Source: Listeria ivanovii subsp. londoniensis
Lineage (GTDB): Bacteria; Bacillota; Bacilli; Lactobacillales; Listeriaceae
Length of the DNA: 64,000 nucleotides
Reading direction: 5' to 3'
Assembly: GCF_000763495.1 (NCBI RefSeq)
Contig: NZ_CP009576.1
Coordinates: forward strand, 2,895,001 to 2,959,000
A program made the translations under genes and the position numbers. Of this stretch, positions 6,769 to 15,883 are shown piece by piece. Below the pieces are notes generated by a model. The model saw nothing but the letters and a program-made list of their open reading frames with translations. It did no database searches and was not told where the DNA came from. How positions within the stretch are numbered: the first letter of the stretch is position 1; each line of letters starts with the position of its first letter.

Positions 6769-9684
6769 CTATTTTTCTATGTTTAATTTTCTCAACCTCT
6801 TGGGAATAGATAACAAATCAAATTTGTATTCACCAAGAAACGTAATATGCTCCCAATTAATAGGAGAAATATGGTTCATATAGTTGGTTACTTCTGGATC
6901 TATTTTCACTAGATAATCATAGGCTTCTTGTAAATAGACGGCGTTCCATATACTAATAGCATTTATTAAAACATTTAGTGCACTTGCACTTTGAAGTTGC
7001 CGACGAATATCACGTTCCATGAATTTACCTCGGCGACCAAAAAATAGTTCTCTTGCCAAAGCATTTACGGCTTCCGTTTTATTCAAACCATGGGTAATCT
7101 TACGTCTTAAGCTATCATCTGTCACATAATCTATCATGAAAATACTCTTCTCAATCCGTCCCAATTCTCTTAAAGCGGTAGCTACCTTATTTTTTCGTGC
7201 GTAAGAACCTAGCTTTCCTAAAATTAGCGAACTTGAGACTTTACCAGTTTGAATGGAATAAGCGATTCGTTTAATTTCTTCGTAACTTTCATCAATGGTT
7301 TTTATATTGATCCTACCACTGATGAGCCCTAATAAATCAGGGTATTCTGAAGTTGGCTTTATAGAAAATAATTGAGACTTTTTTATATTCCTAATACGGG
7401 GTTCAAAATGAAACCCTAGTAAAGCCGTCATACCAAACACTTGATCTGTATAACCATTTGTGTCAGTGAAGTGTTCTTCAATATCTAAATCTGTTTCGTG
7501 GTAAAGCAAGCCATCTAATGTATGAGTCGCTTCTCTCGTGTTGGTCGAAACAACTTCAACATGATGTGAGGTATTTCTGTCATTGATTGACCGAATCATT
7601 GTGGCGCCTTTCTCTAAGCTTTTATAATGTGGATTCACGTCAGCCTTAATGGCGGATACACCTACTGGTACACGCATTCCATCGGAAGCACTCGTTTTAC
7701 CTTCTCCCCAAAAATCAGCTATAGGAATTCCTAATTGAAAATTAACCAAAATAGATTGGGCACAGGTTAAGGCTTCTTTATAAAACCGCCATTGTTTAGT
7801 ATTCGCCAATTGAGGATAAGTAATTCCGGGGGTGGATTGGGCCATTTTCTCAAGCCCAATATTCATTCCTAATCCTAATAAAGTGGCAAAAACAATTTTC
7901 TTTTCTCGTTCATTTGGCGGATTTCCAGTTGAATCATGGATAAATTCTTGCGAAAATTGAGTCCAGCTATCCACTTCTATTAATAGGTCACTTAATCTTA
8001 TTTTGGGAATCATTGAATAAAGTTTTTTTCTATATTCCTCTGCTTCATCTGGTGTAACTTTCTCCAATTTTTTTAGCACCATTTTGGCTGAACTTTTGCC
8101 AGAATTCGAATAATATTGTAGTTGTGAGTCCAATATTGCGCCCCTAGAAGTCAAATAATCATCAAATGTATCTGGAATAGTGAGTGAGTTAACGCAAGCA
8201 TCGGAACTGATTAAGTAATCATCAATGTTTCGATGGGCTAAGCTTCCTTCTACCGAAATATTTCCTGATCTAATATTATTTTTTAACTCTGTGAACGCTA
8301 CCAACTCGTAGAAGGATCGGTCTATTTTTCCTTCTTCAGGTTGAACAAGACGTTCCCATTTTTTACTCACAAATTCAATGGATGTGTTTGCTGGTATTTT
8401 CCGTTTACCATCGTTTTTTAACTCATTTATTTGAGTAAGCGCTGTAAGAATTGGTTGTGCAGATGAGGTTGCTTTAAACGAGAGTATTTTTAAAAGCATT
8501 GGGGTATATCTTCTAAGGTAAGTGGCTTTATTTCTCACCATTTCTAAATATCCGTGATTTTTCTTACCAGTAATTCGTTTAGCGTCTTCTCCATCTTGGA
8601 TTAAGTCATGCCAGGGGATAACTCGTTCTATTTCGTCAAAAGGATTACTGTCGTTGTCTTTTGCAAAATGAAGTGCATCAATCAGAGACGCATAATGTTC
8701 TAATTTTTCAGTCGCCAACTTCCCTTTCTCTTTCAACAGTTCTTGCGAATCGTGCATCCCTTTTCGTTTAATCCCCGCTAAAATCCGGTCATTAATTTCA
8801 ATGAGCAGATCGATCAGATACTGATGATGATCCACTAAAAAAGCAATGAGTAAGGAATACTTTTTTTCGAATTCAAAACGAGAAAAATCATAGGCATCGT
8901 AATTATCACCTAATCGTGCTAACTGAAGAAATCTATTTCGGTGAATATGCGACACATTGATTGTTCCTAGTTCAAGAACCGTAATCGCCTCAACTTTTTT
9001 GCAAATGGTCATAAAACTCTCTGGATTGGCTTTGCCAGGGATATCTTTTAACCAGGCGAGTTTAGTCATCTTCGTTTCTTTATATACTAGAAACAACTCA
9101 TCTAATTTCTCGATTTGTGTTTCTGTTAGTGAATCCAGAAGAATTGAAAACAGTGTGCTTTCAGCCTTATCACGACAATGGCTGATAATGTCTTCTAGTG
9201 TCGCTATCGATGGAAAAATAATTCGATTTTGGGTGAGGAAGCCTAATGTTTTTTTCATGAGATAGGTAGAGTCATCATTTTCTAATGCCAGCTTAATAAG
9301 AAATGCTATTAATTGATTGCGTGTGTCGACACTTCCAAAACGCTGATACCTAAATGTTTCTAATATCTCATTAAAGTGATTGGCACGTGTGTTCCTATGG
9401 GCGTATAAGGCCAGTTCAATTGAGTCAAGATGTAACTGGCGCCTTACATAAGAGATTAAACGGTCTGATTGGATGGACCAGTTACTCAACGAACACCCAG
9501 GGTATCGTGCCAAGCAGAGCTGAATGGCAAACCCTAACTTATTGATATCCCCTCTGTGTTGGTTGATGATATCTAAATCAGAGTCAGAGAAACTGAAATA
9601 AGCTTGAAAATCCTCTTCAGATAAGTGATCGACAGAAAGAAGTTGCTCCCGCTGTGCTGCTGTTAAAATTTTCTTTAATGCCAT
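6769..9684 (-). CDS. tnpA: Tn3-family transposase TnpA
   Basis: At 971 aa it has the typical length of Tn3-family DDE transposases. The C-terminal third carries the family blocks SASDGMRVPVG (first Asp), HFTDTNGYTDQVFG (second Asp) and ALARELFFGRRG (Glu). It acts on the 39-bp terminal repeats to form the cointegrate. The gene starts three bases after the tnpR stop codon, with GGAAGGA upstream of the ATG, so tnpR-tnpA form one operon. No frameshift or truncation is seen, so the element may still be active. Confidence 0.95.
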   Translation of the reverse strand: MALKKILTAAQREQLLSVDHLSEEDFQAYFSFSDSDLDIINQHRGDINKLGFAIQLCLARYPGCSLSNWSIQSDRLISYVRRQLHLDSIELALYAHRNTRANHFNEILETFRYQRFGSVDTRNQLIAFLIKLALENDDSTYLMKKTLGFLTQNRIIFPSIATLEDIISHCRDKAESTLFSILLDSLTETQIEKLDELFLVYKETKMTKLAWLKDIPGKANPESFMTICKKVEAITVLELGTINVSHIHRNRFLQLARLGDNYDAYDFSRFEFEKKYSLLIAFLVDHHQYLIDLLIEINDRILAGIKRKGMHDSQELLKEKGKLATEKLEHYASLIDALHFAKDNDSNPFDEIERVIPWHDLIQDGEDAKRITGKKNHGYLEMVRNKATYLRRYTPMLLKILSFKATSSAQPILTALTQINELKNDGKRKIPANTSIEFVSKKWERLVQPEEGKIDRSFYELVAFTELKNNIRSGNISVEGSLAHRNIDDYLISSDACVNSLTIPDTFDDYLTSRGAILDSQLQYYSNSGKSSAKMVLKKLEKVTPDEAEEYRKKLYSMIPKIRLSDLLIEVDSWTQFSQEFIHDSTGNPPNEREKKIVFATLLGLGMNIGLEKMAQSTPGITYPQLANTKQWRFYKEALTCAQSILVNFQLGIPIADFWGEGKTSASDGMRVPVGVSAIKADVNPHYKSLEKGATMIRSINDRNTSHHVEVVSTNTREATHTLDGLLYHETDLDIEEHFTDTNGYTDQVFGMTALLGFHFEPRIRNIKKSQLFSIKPTSEYPDLLGLISGRINIKTIDESYEEIKRIAYSIQTGKVSSSLILGKLGSYARKNKVATALRELGRIEKSIFMIDYVTDDSLRRKITHGLNKTEAVNALARELFFGRRGKFMERDIRRQLQSASALNVLINAISIWNAVYLQEAYDYLVKIDPEVTNYMNHISPINWEHITFLGEYKFDLLSIPKRLRKLNIEK

Positions 9685-9687
9685 AAG

Positions 9688-10242
9688 TTAGTTTTTCCTT
9701 CCATTAAGATAGCGGTATAGGGTTGTTTTGCTTAGTTTAGAGGCATCAAGAATCTGATTAATTGAATATTCCTTACTATCGTACATTTTCAAAGCCAACT
9801 CAATTGATTGACTGGCTTTACTTGGTCGCCCCCCTTTTTTTCCACGTGCTCTTGCTGCTTCAAGACCTGATTTGGTTCTTTCAATTGTAATATCACGTTC
9901 CAACTCTGCTAAACTAGCCATGACTCGGAAAAAGAATCTTCCCATAGAAGTAGAGGTATCAACGTTATCTTGAATAGAGATAAAATTAACCCCAAGCTCT
10001 TCAAACGTTTCTGAAAGCTCAATCAAATGTTTAGTTGAACGTGAAATTCGATCAAGTTTATAAATAACCACTGAGTCACCTTCACGTAACCCCTTTATCA
10101 TGTCTTCCAATTGTGGACGGTCTCGTTTTGAACCCGTCACCTTTTCTTGGAATAGTTTATCGATACCGTGTTGGGTGAGTGCATCAATTTGCAAATTCAA
10201 ATTTTGATCCTCTGTACTCACTCGAGCATAGCCAAAAATCAT
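9688..10242 (-). CDS. tnpR: Serine resolvase TnpR of the Tn3-family element
   Basis: This 184-aa serine recombinase begins MIFGYARVSTEDQNL with the catalytic serine in the YARVST box. It has VIYKLDRISRST, the E-helix (MGRFFFRVMASLAELERDI), and a C-terminal Hin-type helix-turn-helix (SINQILDASKLSKTTLYRYL). I chose the ATG at 10240-10242 because AAGGAGG lies eight bases upstream; a longer frame extends 16 codons further but lacks this. It resolves cointegrates at the adjacent res region and in this family commonly represses tnpA/tnpR. Confidence 0.93.
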   Translation of the reverse strand: MIFGYARVSTEDQNLNLQIDALTQHGIDKLFQEKVTGSKRDRPQLEDMIKGLREGDSVVIYKLDRISRSTKHLIELSETFEELGVNFISIQDNVDTSTSMGRFFFRVMASLAELERDITIERTKSGLEAARARGKKGGRPSKASQSIELALKMYDSKEYSINQILDASKLSKTTLYRYLNGRKN

Positions 10243-10439
10243 AAAAAGCCTCCTTACTATTAATGACTTAAATGTACCATAACTCATCAATAATTACCAT
10301 ATAGGCACTTTGAAAAAAGAACGAGTTTTGGTACCTGGTTTAGGGCTCAAACGGATGAAAAACAGATGAATTCAAAAAGTGCCATAAACGACCATTTAAG
10401 GTACTGGTTATAATAGTCAATTGTTATTCAAACGAACAC
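10243..10439. other. Presumed res (resolution) site and divergent promoter region
   Basis: The ~200-bp gap between the divergent tnpR and cadC genes is where Tn3-family elements of this layout carry res. Partly inverted copies of a TAAATGTACC / TAAGGTACTGG motif (about 10267 and 10396) and a GCACTTT / AAAGTGCC pair (about 10307 and 10377) fit resolvase subsites. The boundaries of subsites I-III cannot be fixed by eye. Confidence 0.45.
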
Positions 10440-10504
10440 TTGACTATCAGATTGGAACAGAGTATAATCACCCCTATAAACATTCAAGTGTCTCTTTGAG
10501 TGTT
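10440..10504 (+). promoter_or_regulatory. cadCA promoter and CadC operator
   Basis: TTGACT (10440-10445) and TATAAT (10463-10468) are exactly 17 bp apart. Just downstream, 10479-10504 holds an interrupted inverted repeat, AACATTCAA / TTTGAGTGTT, very like the CadC operator of staphylococcal cad operons, placed so that bound CadC blocks transcription until Cd, Pb or Zn is present. Confidence 0.75.
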
Positions 10505-10521
10505 GGAAGGAGAAACTGAAT

Positions 10522-10881
10522 ATGACTGTAGATATTTGCGAAATTACTTGTATTGATGAAGAAAAAGTAAAACGGGTGAAGACTGGACTGGAAACCGTAG
10601 AAGTTACAACTATCAGTCAAATATTTAAAATTCTGTCTGATGAAACAAGGGTTAAAATTGTGTATGCATTACTGACAGAAAATGAACTTTGTGTATGCGA
10701 TCTAGCTAATATTGTCGAAGCAACAGTTGCCGCTACGTCCCACCATTTACGCTTTTTAAAGAAGCAAGGGATTGCGAACTATCGAAAAGATGGAAAGCTT
10801 GTTTATTATTCTCTTGCGAATGAAAGGGTTAGAGATCGGATAAAACTTATATTACTTAATTTTGAAGGAGTGGGAGTCTAA
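10522..10881 (+). CDS. cadC: CadC, ArsR/SmtB-family metal-responsive repressor
   Basis: This 119-aa winged-helix repressor carries the CadC metal site: N-terminal cysteines (DICEITC) and ELCVCDLA in the alpha-3 helix, followed by the recognition helix [14 protein letters not shown]. It senses Cd(II), Pb(II) and, in other CadCs, Zn(II), and releases its operator upstream. It ends one base into the cadA start codon, so the two are translationally coupled. The ATG is preceded by GGAAGGAGAAACTGAAT. Confidence 0.93.
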   Translation: MTVDICEITCIDEEKVKRVKTGLETVEVTTISQIFKILSDETRVKIVYALLTENELCVCDLANIVEATVAATSHHLRFLKKQGIANYRKDGKLVYYSLANERVRDRIKLILLNFEGVGV

Positions 10882-13016
10882 TGGCAGAAAAGACTGTTTA
10901 TAGAGTTGATGGATTAAGCTGTACAAATTGTGCGGCCAAATTTGAACGGAATGTAAAAGAAATTGAGGGTGTAACAGAAGCTATTGTAAACTTTGGCGCA
11001 TCAAAAATCACGGTAACAGGTGAAGCAAGTATTCAACAAGTTGAACAGGCTGGAGCATTTGAACACTTGAAAATCATTCCAGAGAAAGAATCTTTTACTG
11101 ATCCAGAGCACTTTACTGACCATCAATCGTTTATTAGAAAAAATTGGCGATTATTGCTTTCTGGATTATTTATTGCAGTGGGGTATGCGTCACAGATCAT
11201 GAATGGGGAGGACTTTTATCTTACTAATGCACTATTTATTTTTGCAATTTTCATAGGAGGCTATTCTCTCTTTAAGGAAGGATTCAAAAATTTATTGAAG
11301 TTTGAATTTACAATGGAGACACTGATGACAATAGCTATTATTGGAGCTGCTTTCATTGGTGAATGGGCAGAAGGATCCATTGTGGTGATTCTATTCGCAG
11401 TAAGCGAGGCGCTTGAGCGTTACTCGATGGATAAGGCACGACAATCTATTCGTTCCCTAATGGATATTGCGCCAAAAGAAGCACTTGTGAGACGCTCGGG
11501 CACCGACAGAATGGTTCATGTAGATGACATTCAAATTGGCGACATTATGATTATAAAACCTGGTCAAAAAATTGCGATGGATGGTCACGTTGTGAAAGGT
11601 TATTCAGCCGTCAATCAAGCAGCGATTACTGGTGAATCTATTCCTGTTGAAAAAAACATCGATGATTCCGTTTTTGCTGGAACGTTAAATGAAGAAGGAT
11701 TGCTTGAAGTTGCGGTCACAAAACGAGTAGAAGATACCACGATTTCAAAAATTATTCACTTAGTTGAGGAGGCACAAGGTGAACGTGCTCCAGCTCAAGC
11801 ATTTGTTGATACATTTGCTAAATATTATACGCCAGCCATTATTGTGATCGCCGCACTGATTGCAACAGTACCGCCATTGCTGTTTGGTGGAAACTGGGAA
11901 ACGTGGGTGTATCAAGGGTTATCTGTATTAGTGGTTGGGTGTCCTTGCGCCTTAGTTGTTTCAACTCCTGTTGCCATCGTCACCGCCATTGGAAATGCAG
12001 CTAAAAATGGCGTATTGGTAAAAGGTGGTGTGTATTTAGAAGAAATTGGTGGGCTAAAAGCCATTGCGTTCGATAAAACTGGTACCTTGACAAAAGGTGT
12101 GCCGGTGGTCACTGATTATATTGAACTAACAGAAGCCACAAACATTCAACATAATAAAAACTATATCATCATGGCAGCACTGGAACAATTATCTCAACAC
12201 CCCCTTGCTTCAGCCATTATTAAGTATGGAGAAACGAGAGAAATGGATTTAACTAGTATTAATGTGAACGATTTTACATCCATCACAGGAAAAGGGATTA
12301 GAGGAACTGTAGATGGTAACACCTATTATGTTGGAAGTCCCGTTCTATTTAAGGAATTACTAGCATCGCAATTTACTGACTCCATTCATCGACAAGTGAG
12401 TGACTTACAACTTAAAGGGAAGACTGCTATGCTTTTTGGAACAAATCAGAAACTGATTTCTATAGTGGCAGTTGCTGACGAGGTTAGGTCATCCAGTCAA
12501 CATGTTATTAAACGACTTCATGAGCTGGGGATTGAAAAAACTATTATGTTGACTGGCGATAACCAAGCCACAGCGCAAGCAATTGGCCAACAGGTGGGTG
12601 TTTCTGAAATAGAAGGTGAGTTAATGCCCCAAGATAAACTAGATTACATTAAACAGTTGAAAATAAACTTTGGTAAAGTGGCCATGGTTGGAGACGGTAT
12701 TAATGATGCGCCAGCCCTAGCAGCGGCCACGGTTGGAATTGCAATGGGCGGAGCTGGAACTGACACAGCCATTGAAACAGCTGATGTTGCCTTAATGGGA
12801 GACGACTTACAAAAATTACCTTTCACGGTAAAGTTGAGTAGAAAAACACTCCAAATTATTAAGCAAAATATCACATTTTCCTTGGTCATCAAACTGATTG
12901 CTCTTTTGCTAGTCATTCCAGGGTGGTTAACATTATGGATTGCAATTATGGCGGATATGGGTGCGACTCTTTTAGTCACGTTAAATGGCTTACGATTAAT
13001 GAAAGTGAAAGATTAA
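10881..13016 (+). CDS. cadA: CadA, cadmium-translocating P1B-type ATPase
   Basis: This 711-aa efflux ATPase pumps Cd(II), and probably Zn(II), out across the membrane. It has an N-terminal heavy-metal domain with [10 protein letters not shown] (about residues 14-23), a cluster of TM helices, TGESIPVEK in the actuator domain, VVGCPCALV (CPC metal site in a TM helix), DKTGTLTKG phosphorylation motif, and TGDN and [10 protein letters not shown] hinge motifs. Length and sequence correspond, as far as I recall, to the CadA1 type of Tn5422. It is co-transcribed with cadC. Confidence 0.95.
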   Translation: MAEKTVYRVDGLSCTNCAAKFERNVKEIEGVTEAIVNFGASKITVTGEASIQQVEQAGAFEHLKIIPEKESFTDPEHFTDHQSFIRKNWRLLLSGLFIAVGYASQIMNGEDFYLTNALFIFAIFIGGYSLFKEGFKNLLKFEFTMETLMTIAIIGAAFIGEWAEGSIVVILFAVSEALERYSMDKARQSIRSLMDIAPKEALVRRSGTDRMVHVDDIQIGDIMIIKPGQKIAMDGHVVKGYSAVNQAAITGESIPVEKNIDDSVFAGTLNEEGLLEVAVTKRVEDTTISKIIHLVEEAQGERAPAQAFVDTFAKYYTPAIIVIAALIATVPPLLFGGNWETWVYQGLSVLVVGCPCALVVSTPVAIVTAIGNAAKNGVLVKGGVYLEEIGGLKAIAFDKTGTLTKGVPVVTDYIELTEATNIQHNKNYIIMAALEQLSQHPLASAIIKYGETREMDLTSINVNDFTSITGKGIRGTVDGNTYYVGSPVLFKELLASQFTDSIHRQVSDLQLKGKTAMLFGTNQKLISIVAVADEVRSSSQHVIKRLHELGIEKTIMLTGDNQATAQAIGQQVGVSEIEGELMPQDKLDYIKQLKINFGKVAMVGDGINDAPALAAATVGIAMGGAGTDTAIETADVALMGDDLQKLPFTVKLSRKTLQIIKQNITFSLVIKLIALLLVIPGWLTLWIAIMADMGATLLVTLNGLRLMKVKD

Positions 13017-13102
13017 TTACCGCTATTGTCTAGTTGGTTTTTTGAATTATTCTGAAAGCATTCCTTATTGTACAAAATAACAGGTGAGATCAAAGGAAAT
13101 CT

Positions 13103-13141
13103 CCTTATCGATACAAATTCCCCGTTGGCGCTCGGGACCCC
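13103..13141 (-). repeat. Right terminal inverted repeat of the Tn3-family element
   Basis: It is the inverted partner of 6693-6731, ending CGCTCGGGACCCC at 13141 and followed directly by the AAATA target duplication. Confidence 0.9.
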
Positions 13142-13329
13142 AAATAGTAATGTCTAAATTAGGTTTATGTCAATTACGCAAGTAATCAAAACACTAGCAG
13201 CATTTTTTTAGCTTGGTTTATATTTCTAATTTCATTTGGAATAATATCAACTAAATATGTTGCTTATCACACGTGCTATGGTACACTTTTCTTGACTAAC
13301 AGTTACATTACCGGAAGGAATGAACTCTA

Positions 13330-13583
13330 TTTAGAAAAACATATGATCGTGAATTTAAGCTGAATATTTCTCAGGATATCCGTGGGATAATGCCATAACT
13401 GGATCCTTTTTCAAGTATTTGAAAAAAGAAGAATTAGACTGTAGAGTATTTAAAACCATTCAAAAAGTTACACTTTCTTCATTTGAGTATATTGAAGGAT
13501 ATTACAATCCCAAAAGAACTCATTCCGCTAATAATATGCTGACACCAAATCAAAAAGAACAAATCTATTTTGAATCACTTTGA
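13330..13583 (+). pseudogene. IS3-family element remnant with an internal deletion
   Basis: The stretch joins an OrfA start (RKTYDREFKLN, about 13333-13365) directly to the C-terminal end of OrfB (13374-13583: GYPWDNAITGSFFKYLKKEE, then FEYIEGYYNPKRTHS, ending in a stop). The OrfB part includes the final catalytic Glu region of the DDE domain. Everything between is deleted, so it is a solo relic. It lies 190 bp right of the cadmium transposon; the gap 13147-13329 holds no gene. Confidence 0.7.
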
Positions 13584-13610
13584 AAATTAACTTATTTTCT
13601 GTCTACTTTA

Positions 13611-13811
13611 TTGACATCTGTCCACAATTCAACAAAACTATCTTTAGATACATTAAATAAAATCTGTCATGCACTAAATATTACATTGCAAGAATTTTTT
13701 TTAGAAAATGCCACTACCATGGAAAAGCAATTATTTCATCAGATAAAATCGCTGGATGCGGATCAACAAAAACACTTATTGCAATTTCTAGATTCTTTCA
13801 CGAAATCATAA
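13611..13811 (+). pseudogene. C-terminal part of an XRE-family regulator
   Basis: The frame encodes about 66 residues: LDTLNKICHALNITLQEFF is the last helix pair of an XRE/Cro helix-turn-helix, followed by a short tail (FHQIKSLDADQQKHLLQFLD). The first helices, including the recognition helix, are missing, and the likely start is only a weak TTG/ATT-type codon with no ribosome binding site. The IS3 relic immediately upstream probably truncated it. A small functional protein cannot be fully excluded. Confidence 0.55.
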
Positions 13812-13846
13812 ATGGGCACAAATAAGTTATATATTTGTGTCCATTT
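13812..13846. repeat. Inverted repeat before the recombinase gene
   Basis: ATGGGCACAAATA and TATTTGTGTCCAT form an almost perfect hairpin around a short loop. It could end transcription from the left or act as a recombinase binding site; there is no T run. Confidence 0.45.
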
Positions 13847-13951
13847 AAGGTATACCCAAAATAAACACAAGTTTACTATTGCGAATGCTATGTTTTTCGT
13901 GTATAATTAGGGTGTATATTAAATGGTTTTAAAAAAGAAGGGATTTTATCA

Positions 13952-14554
13952 ATGATAATAGCTTATGCACGGGTGAGTTCTACTGATCAAAATTTAGATC
14001 GACAAATGGAAGAATTTAAAAAACATGGGGCTGAAAAAATATTTGTAGAGAAGAAATCTGGTGCGAATGTCATAAATCGGGAAGAATTTAATAAAGCACT
14101 AAATTTCGCTCGTGAAGGTGATTTTTTTATGGTAGAAGCCATCGACCGGTTAGGGAGGAATTATACAGAAATTGTACAGACAGTAAATTTCCTTAAAGAG
14201 AAAAATATTGGCTTATTGGTCACGAGTGTCCCTTTGTTAAGTGAGCCGTTAGGTGATCCCCTACTGGATAAATTTGTAAAAGATTTAATTCTTCAGTTAT
14301 TAGCTATGATTGCGGAAAGAGAAAGAACAGAGAGCAAAAGAAGACAAGCGCAAGGGATAGCGATAGCAAAAGAAAAAGGAGTTTATCAAGGTCGGCCGAA
14401 ACTATATTCAGCAGAGGCGAAGGATCCTCAAAAACAAGCTGTATATTACCAAATTGTTCATATGTTAGAAGCTGGATTACCAATTAAACATATCGCAAAT
14501 AAAAATGGAGTTACACGAAGTACAGTATATCGAATAAAAAACGAATTGGAGTGA
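13952..14554 (+). CDS. Serine recombinase (resolvase/invertase family)
   Basis: This 200-aa protein begins [19 protein letters not shown], with the catalytic serine in the YARVSS box. It has [12 protein letters not shown], an E-helix ([17 protein letters not shown]) and a C-terminal Hin-like helix-turn-helix ([20 protein letters not shown]). It is distinct from the TnpR of the cadmium transposon and lies outside that element's ends. Its substrate sites may be the hairpin and the repeated GTGTATA motifs at 13812-13920. An AAGAAGGGATTTTATCA precedes the ATG. The 70-aa gene that follows appears to be co-transcribed. Confidence 0.85.
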   Translation: MIIAYARVSSTDQNLDRQMEEFKKHGAEKIFVEKKSGANVINREEFNKALNFAREGDFFMVEAIDRLGRNYTEIVQTVNFLKEKNIGLLVTSVPLLSEPLGDPLLDKFVKDLILQLLAMIAERERTESKRRQAQGIAIAKEKGVYQGRPKLYSAEAKDPQKQAVYYQIVHMLEAGLPIKHIANKNGVTRSTVYRIKNELE

Positions 14555-14560
14555 AGATTA

Positions 14561-14773
14561 GTGGAATATACATTAGAAGAAATTAAAGAAAAATACGTGG
14601 AAGTGAATGCAATGGAAGAACCTATGCGCACGAGAAAGCTAACTGCTTTAATGGAGATTTTAGAAAAGCAGCATGGAACCCTTCAGATGTATCCGACAAA
14701 AGAATTTTTGGCAACAGAAGCAGTACAGTTATATCAAGAAATTGGAAATGCTCGCGTTTTTGAGGAAGAATAA
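14561..14773 (+). CDS. Hypothetical protein, 70 aa, downstream of the recombinase
   Basis: The frame starts with GTG at 14561, six bases after the recombinase stop, with GGAG about 12 bases upstream. The product is acidic and probably helical (EYTLEEIKEKYVEVNAMEEP near the start, EKQHGTLQMYPTKEFLA in the middle). I do not recognise the family. The tight spacing suggests a partner of the recombinase. Confidence 0.55.
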   Translation: MEYTLEEIKEKYVEVNAMEEPMRTRKLTALMEILEKQHGTLQMYPTKEFLATEAVQLYQEIGNARVFEEE

Positions 14774-14845
14774 TGTAGACAAAAAATCGAATGTAAACAA
14801 GCAATAAGTGGAAAATAAGTACATAAACGTTCACAAAATCCTCAT

Positions 14846-14937
14846 CAGGAAGATAAATATCAGGCGTAAGTAGTTTAGGGTTATAAAACATCAAAAACCG
14901 GAACAAAAAGTTCCGGCGAGGATGAGTTCCTTCTATT
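14846..14937 (+). repeat. Direct repeat copy 2 (integrase 3' end plus IS3 scrap)
   Basis: This 92-base copy of 2319-2411 carries the last codons and stop of the broken integrase, the GGAAC/GTTCC hairpin and the same IS3 orfA scrap. Because both copies break into unrelated sequence at the same right end (after TTCTATT), they share a common ancestor rather than common function. Confidence 0.85.
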
Positions 14938-15229
14938 ATATGGGTAATAGAAGCCTTATTTGATTAGTATAGCAGATAGTAGGGAAGTTGTTATGTGAAA
15001 AGTAAACATATATAGTATATGAATGCGTTTTCGTATTAAAGACCATTTTAATTCTCTACTAGTAGTCCTAGTCGAATGCATCACCCCTAAAATCGAGCAA
15101 CGGTTGGACTATTTGTCCGTTTTTTTATGTAAAATGATTCACAAAATGCTCACAAATGGTTTCTAACAAAATGCTATACTGAAAGGTAGGGAGAGATCCC
15201 CTCATTTTAGATAGAGAGGAAGCGACGAG
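14938..15229. other. Intergenic region upstream of the type VII cassette
   Basis: No gene is seen. A terminator-like hairpin with a run of T lies at 15099-15126. An extended -10 promoter (TGCTATACT, 15172-15180) reads into the DUF3130-like gene, whose ribosome binding site is AGAGAGGAAG. Confidence 0.45.
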
Positions 15230-15514
15230 ATGAGCGAGATAAAAGTACAAGAAACGACTTTCCAAAGCCATGCAACCAAACTGGAAAGCGCCAGTGATGG
15301 GAGCTATTTACCACTGAAAAACGGTAATATGCCCTATTCAAGAGCTAATTCGATTAATGAATTGCGATCGGCGTTAGTTGATTTATTGGATGTAGTGGAG
15401 CGTTTTCAAACAGTCACGAAAAAAGATAGCGAGCGACTGACACAAATGGGAACTGCCTATGCGAATCAAGATAAAAGCGCCGGACAGAAAATCAGTCAGC
15501 TGGAGGTGCGCTAA
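15230..15514 (+). CDS. Small WXG100-like type VII secretion partner (DUF3130/TIGR04197-like)
   Basis: This 94-aa protein is predicted to be a helical hairpin. It occupies the first position of a three-gene cassette typical of Firmicute LXG toxins: DUF3130-like, DUF3958-like, LXG toxin. Such small proteins bind the toxin's N-terminal domain and deliver it to the type VII (ESX/Yuk) secretion machine. There is no WXG motif in the canonical place; the call rests on size, helical content (ELRSALVDLLDVVERFQTVT) and position. The next gene starts directly after its stop codon. Confidence 0.65.
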   Translation: MSEIKVQETTFQSHATKLESASDGSYLPLKNGNMPYSRANSINELRSALVDLLDVVERFQTVTKKDSERLTQMGTAYANQDKSAGQKISQLEVR

Positions 15515-15883
15515 ATGGATGCGAACTACAGCAAACTAGAGCAACAACTCCAACAAGTAAAAAAGGCAACAACCACCGTAGAAACAAATATAGATCAGAC
15601 CCGAAGAAAACAAAATAAACAAGATTGGCTGGAAGAAGACACGAAGCACTTGGAACAAGAAAAATGGGAATTGTTGGAGTATTTCCGTACTGGCTGGCAA
15701 GGAGAAGAAGCGAATGGGTTTCATCATTTCTTAGAAGACCAACAGCAGGAAGAAGCGACTGCCTGGAAGAAAGACCTCCACTTGAAAAAAAACCATTTGG
15801 AAATGGAACAACAAGAAAATAAGGCGCAGCTCCACGCACTAGAAACGAAACAAACGACCTTGCAAAAGGAGTGGAGAGCATGA
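15515..15883 (+). CDS. DUF3958-like accessory protein of an LXG toxin
   Basis: This 122-aa protein is almost wholly charged coiled coil (LEQQLQQVKKATTTVETNID, later KKNHLEMEQQENKAQLHALE). The ATG abuts the upstream stop and uses a ribosome binding site, GGAGG, inside the preceding gene; its own stop overlaps the start of the toxin gene. Proteins of this size in this position act, as known for related cassettes, as a second targeting chaperone for the LXG effector. Confidence 0.65.
   Translation: MDANYSKLEQQLQQVKKATTTVETNIDQTRRKQNKQDWLEEDTKHLEQEKWELLEYFRTGWQGEEANGFHHFLEDQQQEEATAWKKDLHLKKNHLEMEQQENKAQLHALETKQTTLQKEWRA

Larger units (their letters stand above)
6693..13141. mobile_element. Tn5422-like Tn3-family cadmium-resistance transposon, complete
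   Basis: The 6449-bp element has 39-bp terminal inverted repeats, 6693-6731 and 13103-13141, identical at 36 of 39 positions and starting GGGGTCCC. A 5-bp direct duplication, AAATA, flanks it (6688-6692 and 13142-13146), which shows a single clean transposition event. It contains tnpA and tnpR on the minus strand, a resolution region, and cadC-cadA on the plus strand, the order of Tn5422 from Listeria (reported size about 6.4 kb). Tn5422 is best known from plasmids; here the copy is joined to chromosome-type sequence. Confidence 0.9.
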
